DNA of 44,931 bases from Chloroflexota bacterium (GTDB lineage: Bacteria > Chloroflexota > Anaerolineae > Anaerolineales > Villigracilaceae): assembly GCA_021787595.1 (NCBI GenBank), contig JAJYLQ010000027.1:1-44931 (forward strand). The letters run 5' to 3'. Position numbers and translations under genes: made by a program. Positions 41,441 to 44,931 of this stretch are shown piece by piece (within the stretch, counting starts at the first letter, position 1; every line of letters begins with the position of its first letter). The notes below the pieces were generated by a model. The model saw nothing but the letters and a program-made list of their open reading frames with translations. It ran no database searches and was not told the DNA's origin.

Positions 41441-41545
41441 CAAAGTTTGATACTGTTGGCGAATTCATTTTTCGCCTGTAAATGTGCGGCTGGAAACAGT
41501 TATACAAGCGCAATTTCTCGATTTCGCCAACAGTATCAAAGTTTG
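41441..41545. mobile_element. MITE copy 1 with 9-bp target duplication
   Basis: An 87-bp element (41450-41536) begins ATACTGTTGGCGAA and ends TTCGCCAACAGTAT, perfect 14-base inverted termini. It is flanked by CAAAGTTTG at 41441-41449 and again at 41537-41545, a 9-bp direct repeat. No ORF inside. Confidence 0.88.
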
Positions 41546-41560
41546 TTAGCCTGCAACTAT

Positions 41561-41698
41561 GCCGGCGGATTGAAATCCTGCCTCAGCCCATGGAAGTGGC
41601 GCCTTGGCGCCACTCAGGAGGCTAATCCGAAGGCGTCGCCGTGGCGCCGTGGCGACAATTTCCATGTACTGAGCAGGTGGCTTTAGCCCTGCGCATCA
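41561..41698. repeat. Palindrome-rich repeat between the two MITEs
   Basis: GCCGGCGGATTGAAATCC at the left and GGCTTTAGCCCTGCGC at the right, with GTGGCGCCTTGGCGCCAC and further GGCGCC-type inverted repeats between. Part of it matches 9745-9772. No gene. Confidence 0.7.
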
Positions 41699-41709
41699 AA
41701 ATACGCTTA

Positions 41710-41814
41710 CAACCTTTGATACTGTTGGCGAAATCGGGAATTGCGCCTGCTTACCCGTTTAGCAGGCACACATTTACGGATGGAAAATGAATTCGCCAAC
41801 AGTATCAACCTTTG
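41710..41814. mobile_element. MITE copy 2, opposite orientation, with 9-bp target duplication
   Basis: Again exactly 87 bp (41719-41805) with the same 14-base termini. It is inverted relative to copy 1: its reverse complement lines up along the whole element. It is flanked by CAACCTTTG at 41710-41718 and 41806-41814. Confidence 0.88.
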
Positions 41815-41839
41815 AGCGCACCCTTGGCCTGCGTTCAGG

Positions 41840-41867
41840 TTGACAAAGAAATTGTTTAGGATAAAAT
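41840..41867 (+). promoter_or_regulatory. tRNA-Leu promoter
   Basis: TTGACA (41840-41845) and TAAAAT (41862-41867) with a 16-base spacer, starting ~7 bases before the tRNA. MITE copy 2 ends 26 bases upstream. Confidence 0.8.
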
Positions 41868-41881
41868 TGGCGTGCATTTGG

Positions 41882-41965
<84 letters not shown>

Positions 41966-41975
41966 CACAGAATGG

Positions 41976-41999
41976 ACTCGCTGAAAGGCGAGTTTTTTG
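41976..41999 (+). terminator. Terminator after tRNA-Leu
   Basis: ACTCGC (41976-41981) pairs with GCGAGT (41988-41993), followed by TTTTTG. Confidence 0.88.
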
Positions 42000-42063
42000 T
42001 TTGTCATTCCATTGGATTTATGAAATTATGGCGCAAGCTGAATGATGATAAACAAGAGCGCGG

Positions 42064-42072
42064 TGGTATAAT
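42064..42072 (+). promoter_or_regulatory. Extended -10 promoter for gyrA
   Basis: TGGTATAAT: a perfect TATAAT at 42067-42072 with the TGN extension. The -35 region is poor, as allowed for extended -10 promoters. Leader ~85 bases. Confidence 0.75.
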
Positions 42073-42104
42073 TAGCCTAACTAACACAAGCACTTCATCT
42101 AATG

Positions 42105-42142
42105 GACACGAAGTCAAAACATTGCCGTCTTCGTGTCTTTTT
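42105..42142 (+). terminator. Terminator-like hairpin in the gyrA leader
   Basis: GACACGAAG (42105-42113) pairs perfectly with CTTCGTGTC (42129-42137), then TTTTT. It lies between the promoter and the ribosome site, so it could attenuate transcription, or be a repeat of the CACGAAG type. Confidence 0.65.
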
Positions 42143-42163
42143 ATGCCATTTTAGGAAGCCTCC

Positions 42164-44677
42164 ATGGACATCGGAACCATCCAGCAAGTTGACATTGACG
42201 CCCAAATGCGTACGGCTTATCTCGATTACGCCATGAGCGTGATCGTTGCGCGCGCCCTGCCGGATGCCCGCGATGGGCTCAAGCCCGTTCATCGCCGCAT
42301 CTTGTTCGCCATGCAGGATATGGGCATACGTTCTAATTCTGCATATAAAAAGTCCGCCCGTATCGTTGGGGAAGTGCTGGGCAAATATCATCCGCACGGC
42401 GACGCGGCGGTCTATGAAAGTATGGCGCGCATGGCGCAGGACTTCTCCATGCGCTATCTGTTGGTGGATGGCCAGGGCAACTTCGGCTCGATTGACGGCG
42501 ACGCGCCGGCAGCCATGCGTTACACGGAAGCCCGCCTGCATCGTCTGGCCGAGGAAATGCTGGCCGACATTGACAGGGACACCGTTGATTTCGGCCCGAA
42601 CTTCGACGATTCACTCGAAGAACCGCTGGTTCTTCCGTCTCGAATCCCGAACCTTTTGATGAACGGCGCGTCGGGCATCGCGGTGGGCATGGCGACGAAT
42701 ATCCCGCCGCATAATCTGCGCGAACTGGCTGACGCCATCAACTTTCTGATTGATAAATATGATGAGATCGAGGATGTTAGCGTTGACGAATTGATGAAAT
42801 TCGTTCCCGGCCCGGATTTCCCGACGGGCGGCATCATCGTCGGCCGCGAGGGGATCGAATCGGCTTTTGCCACCGGGCATGGACGCCTGGTTGTGCGCGG
42901 CGCGGCGCACATCGAGGAGGGAAAGGGCGGCAAGTTCGAGATCATCATCACCGAAATTCCATACCAGGTCAACAAGACGACCCTGATCGAGCGAATCGCG
43001 GAACTGGTGCGCGAGGACAAGCTCGATCAAATCTCGGACTTGCGCGACGAGTCCGACCAGCGCGGCATGAGCATCGTCATCGAACTCAAGCGCGGCGCGC
43101 AGCCCAAGAAGGTTCTCAACCAGCTTTACAAATACACGGCATTGCAATCCACGTTCGGCGTGCAGATGCTGGCGCTCGTGGGCGGCGAACCGCGTACGCT
43201 TCCGCTCAAACGCGCTCTTCAAATTTTCATTGAGCATCGCCAGACGGTCATCGTCCGCCGTTCGAACTTTGACCTGGCGAAAGCGCGGGCGCGCCAGCAC
43301 ATCCTCGATGGTTATCTGATCGCGCTGAACAATCTCGACGCGGTCATCAAGACCATTCGTGAATCGCAGGACGCTGATGTTGCGAAGACCAACTTGATGA
43401 AGCGCTTCAAGTTGAGCGACCTTCAAGCGCAGGCCATCCTCGATATGCAGCTTCGCCGTTTGGCCGCGTTGGAACGCAAGAAGATCGAAGATGAACACAA
43501 GCAGGTCGCGGATCAGATCGCGTACCTTGAAGATTTATTGGCGCACCCGAAGAAAATCCTGGCGCTGATCCAGACCGACATGAAGGAACTCGCTGAGAAA
43601 TATGGCGATGACCGCCGCACGCGTATCGCCTCGGATGCAAAAGAAGAACTGACCGAAGAAGACCTGGTCCAGGACGAGGCAGTGTTGATCAGTCTCACCG
43701 AACGCGGCTACGTCAAGCGCGTGGCAGCCTCCGCGTTTCGATTGCAGAGCCGCGGCGGGCGCGGCGTGATGGGACACACGACCAAGGAGGAAGACGAGGT
43801 CATGATGCTCATCCCCGCTCGCAGCCTGGACTCGATGCTGTTCTTCTCCGACCGCGGCAAAGTCTACAGCGAAAAGGTCTATCAAATCCCGGATGCGGAC
43901 CGCACGGCCAAAGGCATCCCGCTGGTGAATGTTCTGGCGCTTGAGCCGGATGAGCGCGTCACGGCTGCCATCGCGGTTTCGGATTTTTCCGCGCATGGAT
44001 ATTGCATGTTGGCAACGTCGCGCGGCAAGGTGAAGCGCGTGGACATGGAGGAGTTCGCGTCGGTGCGGCCTTCCGGTTTGATCGCCATGAATTTGGAGGA
44101 CGGCGACACCCTCGGCTGGGCGCGTCCGACCTCCGGCAGGGACGAGGTTATCTTCGTGACCGAACGCGGACAAGCTTTGAGATTCGGTGAAGAAAAAGTC
44201 CGTTCGATGGGACGGCAGGCCGCGGGCGTGCAGGGCATTCGCCTCGCGAAGGAGGATGCCGTCACCAGCATGGATGTTGTGGACAAAGACAGCTCGCTGC
44301 TTGTCATCACGACCGGGGGCTTTGGCAAACAGACACTGTTGAAGGAATATACGCCCAAAGGACGCGCCACGCACGGCATTGCGACGATAGATCAAAAGGT
44401 GCTGCCCGAAATTGGAAAGGTCGCCGCGGCGCGCGTGGTGCATAAAGACGATGACCTGACCATCATCACGGCGAATGGCGTGGCGCTGCGTTTGAAAGTC
44501 AAAGCCGTCAAACAATCGGGACGCGCCACGAAAGGCGTGCATCTGATCAAGCCGCAGGAAGGCGATTATGTGGCGTCTGTGGCTCGCATCGCCGCTGAAG
44601 ATTTAAAGCGCGCCGGGGCGCAGGTGAATGAGGAAGAGAAGATCGAAGAGAAAGAAGAACAACTGAAGGCAGAATAA
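42164..44677 (+). CDS. gyrA: DNA gyrase subunit A
   Basis: Cleavage-religation subunit of gyrase. N-terminal: [43 protein letters not shown] and the catalytic Tyr120 in [10 protein letters not shown]. Middle: FPTGGIIVG and the coiled coil around [26 protein letters not shown]. The C-terminal pinwheel has a GyrA-box-like [11 protein letters not shown], which favours gyrase over topoisomerase IV. In the quinolone-resistance region the usual Ser is Ala81 and the usual Asp is Glu85. The acidic tail ([16 protein letters not shown]) is typical. GAAGCC precedes the ATG. 837 residues. gyrB is not in the window. Confidence 0.95.
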   Translation: MDIGTIQQVDIDAQMRTAYLDYAMSVIVARALPDARDGLKPVHRRILFAMQDMGIRSNSAYKKSARIVGEVLGKYHPHGDAAVYESMARMAQDFSMRYLLVDGQGNFGSIDGDAPAAMRYTEARLHRLAEEMLADIDRDTVDFGPNFDDSLEEPLVLPSRIPNLLMNGASGIAVGMATNIPPHNLRELADAINFLIDKYDEIEDVSVDELMKFVPGPDFPTGGIIVGREGIESAFATGHGRLVVRGAAHIEEGKGGKFEIIITEIPYQVNKTTLIERIAELVREDKLDQISDLRDESDQRGMSIVIELKRGAQPKKVLNQLYKYTALQSTFGVQMLALVGGEPRTLPLKRALQIFIEHRQTVIVRRSNFDLAKARARQHILDGYLIALNNLDAVIKTIRESQDADVAKTNLMKRFKLSDLQAQAILDMQLRRLAALERKKIEDEHKQVADQIAYLEDLLAHPKKILALIQTDMKELAEKYGDDRRTRIASDAKEELTEEDLVQDEAVLISLTERGYVKRVAASAFRLQSRGGRGVMGHTTKEEDEVMMLIPARSLDSMLFFSDRGKVYSEKVYQIPDADRTAKGIPLVNVLALEPDERVTAAIAVSDFSAHGYCMLATSRGKVKRVDMEEFASVRPSGLIAMNLEDGDTLGWARPTSGRDEVIFVTERGQALRFGEEKVRSMGRQAAGVQGIRLAKEDAVTSMDVVDKDSSLLVITTGGFGKQTLLKEYTPKGRATHGIATIDQKVLPEIGKVAAARVVHKDDDLTIITANGVALRLKVKAVKQSGRATKGVHLIKPQEGDYVASVARIAAEDLKRAGAQVNEEEKIEEKEEQLKAE

Positions 44678-44683
44678 AAAACT

Positions 44684-44712
44684 GGCCGGGATTTCTCCCG
44701 GCCGATTTATTT
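44684..44712 (+). terminator. gyrA terminator
   Basis: GGCCGGGA (44684-44691) pairs with TCCCGGCC (44696-44703) around TTTC, then GATTTATTT. Confidence 0.87.
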
Positions 44713-44931
44713 AGGAACTACTCGAACGATGCTCCAGCCGCCATCTCGAAGATCCCGCGCAGCGGGACCGGCGGCGCTGGGAGCATGTAGCTGGCCAGGC
44801 TTAGAACTCGACTTTTGCACCTTGAAAATTGAATAAACAAACGGTGATACAAGGCGACTTTGTGGGCCGCATCTCTGGGATTGGGCAACAGCCATCTACC
44901 TCACCGAGGAACTCTGGGTGAGACCGCAACG
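44713..44931. other. Unassigned region, possibly part of a structured RNA
   Basis: No convincing gene. There are several local palindromes (GATCCCGCGCAGCGGGACC; ACCTCACCGAGG; CTCACCGAGGAACTCTGGGTGAG) and an AT-rich TTGAAAATTGAATAAACAAAC segment. A 62-codon minus-strand frame lacks family features. The density of potential pairing suggests an RNA continuing past the window, for example a group II intron or another ribozyme-like element, but I cannot identify it. Confidence 0.3.

Noticed and set aside
41133-41513. 126-codon minus-strand frame
   Set aside because: Crosses a MITE end and the small membrane protein in another frame; low-complexity C-terminus.
41441-41814. CRISPR-like spacing of repeated units
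   Set aside because: Only two units, in inverted orientation, with terminal inverted repeats and target duplications; these are MITEs.
43535-44542. 335-codon open frame on the minus strand
   Set aside because: Shadow of gyrA.
44707-44895. 62-codon minus-strand frame
   Set aside because: No ribosome site or family features; overlaps the gyrA terminator tail.

Overview
The window looks like a chromosomal segment of an uncultured Chloroflexota bacterium, most likely of the Anaerolineae. I infer this from the gene set (PPDK, formate-THF ligase, ETF/acyl-CoA dehydrogenase, an archaeal-type isopentenyl phosphate kinase, a DUF5678-like domain on a CCA-type enzyme, Thr-Pro-rich surface proteins and SUMF lipoproteins). 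A high density of short palindromic repeats of the TCATTGCGAG, CCTTCGACAGGCTCAGG and GTAGGGGCAC types, which I associate with such genomes, points the same way. No taxonomic marker such as rRNA is present, so the assignment is an inference.

Layout. 1-110: end of an ISNCY-like insertion sequence. 144-1690: rplU-rpmA-rpmE operon with a near-ideal promoter and a terminator; the L31 protein carries an extra domain resembling the RNA polymerase alpha C-terminal domain. 1752-6225: nucleotide and RNA housekeeping (tdk, hpt, a DUF5678-CCA/HD enzyme, a DEDD exonuclease) and an alpha/beta hydrolase. 6232-9719: a lone receiver protein, and ppdK. 9828-12280 (minus): a decaying DUF1254/DUF1214/glycosidase-like locus with a premature stop and a truncated gene. 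12352-14282: MNT/HEPN pair, cold shock gene, PHP phosphoesterase.

14290-22913 is the most unusual part. Two pairs of large membrane-anchored SPFH/band-7-like proteins, four paralogues in all, flank a TPR protein ending in a LexA/S24-like protease domain and a small membrane protein. The first half (14391-19283) is visibly less GC-rich than its surroundings and starts with its own strong promoter. I propose it as a candidate undescribed membrane-scaffold and protease system; its function is unknown.

23044-31862: psuG, a hotdog thioesterase, a Thr/Pro-rich membrane protein, isopentenyl phosphate kinase, formate-THF ligase, a GT-C type glycosyltransferase and an amidase. 31873-35434 (minus): two tandem SUMF-domain lipoproteins with Cys-rich tails. 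35484-37893 (minus): etfB-etfA translationally coupled to a zinc-ribbon membrane protein. 37917-39701 (minus): GIY-YIG protein, DinB-like protein and a MazEF-type toxin-antitoxin pair with a visible operator. 39736-41226 (minus): acyl-CoA dehydrogenase under a TetR-type palindrome, and a 40-residue membrane peptide. 41441-41814: two 87-bp MITEs, each with a 9-bp target duplication. 41840-44704: tRNA-Leu(CAG) and gyrA with a terminator-like leader hairpin. The final ~220 bases are unexplained.

Recurring theme: short palindromic repeats have entered several coding regions in frame (CCA enzyme, PPDK, amidase, DinB C-terminus) and appear to have been kept as translated sequence.
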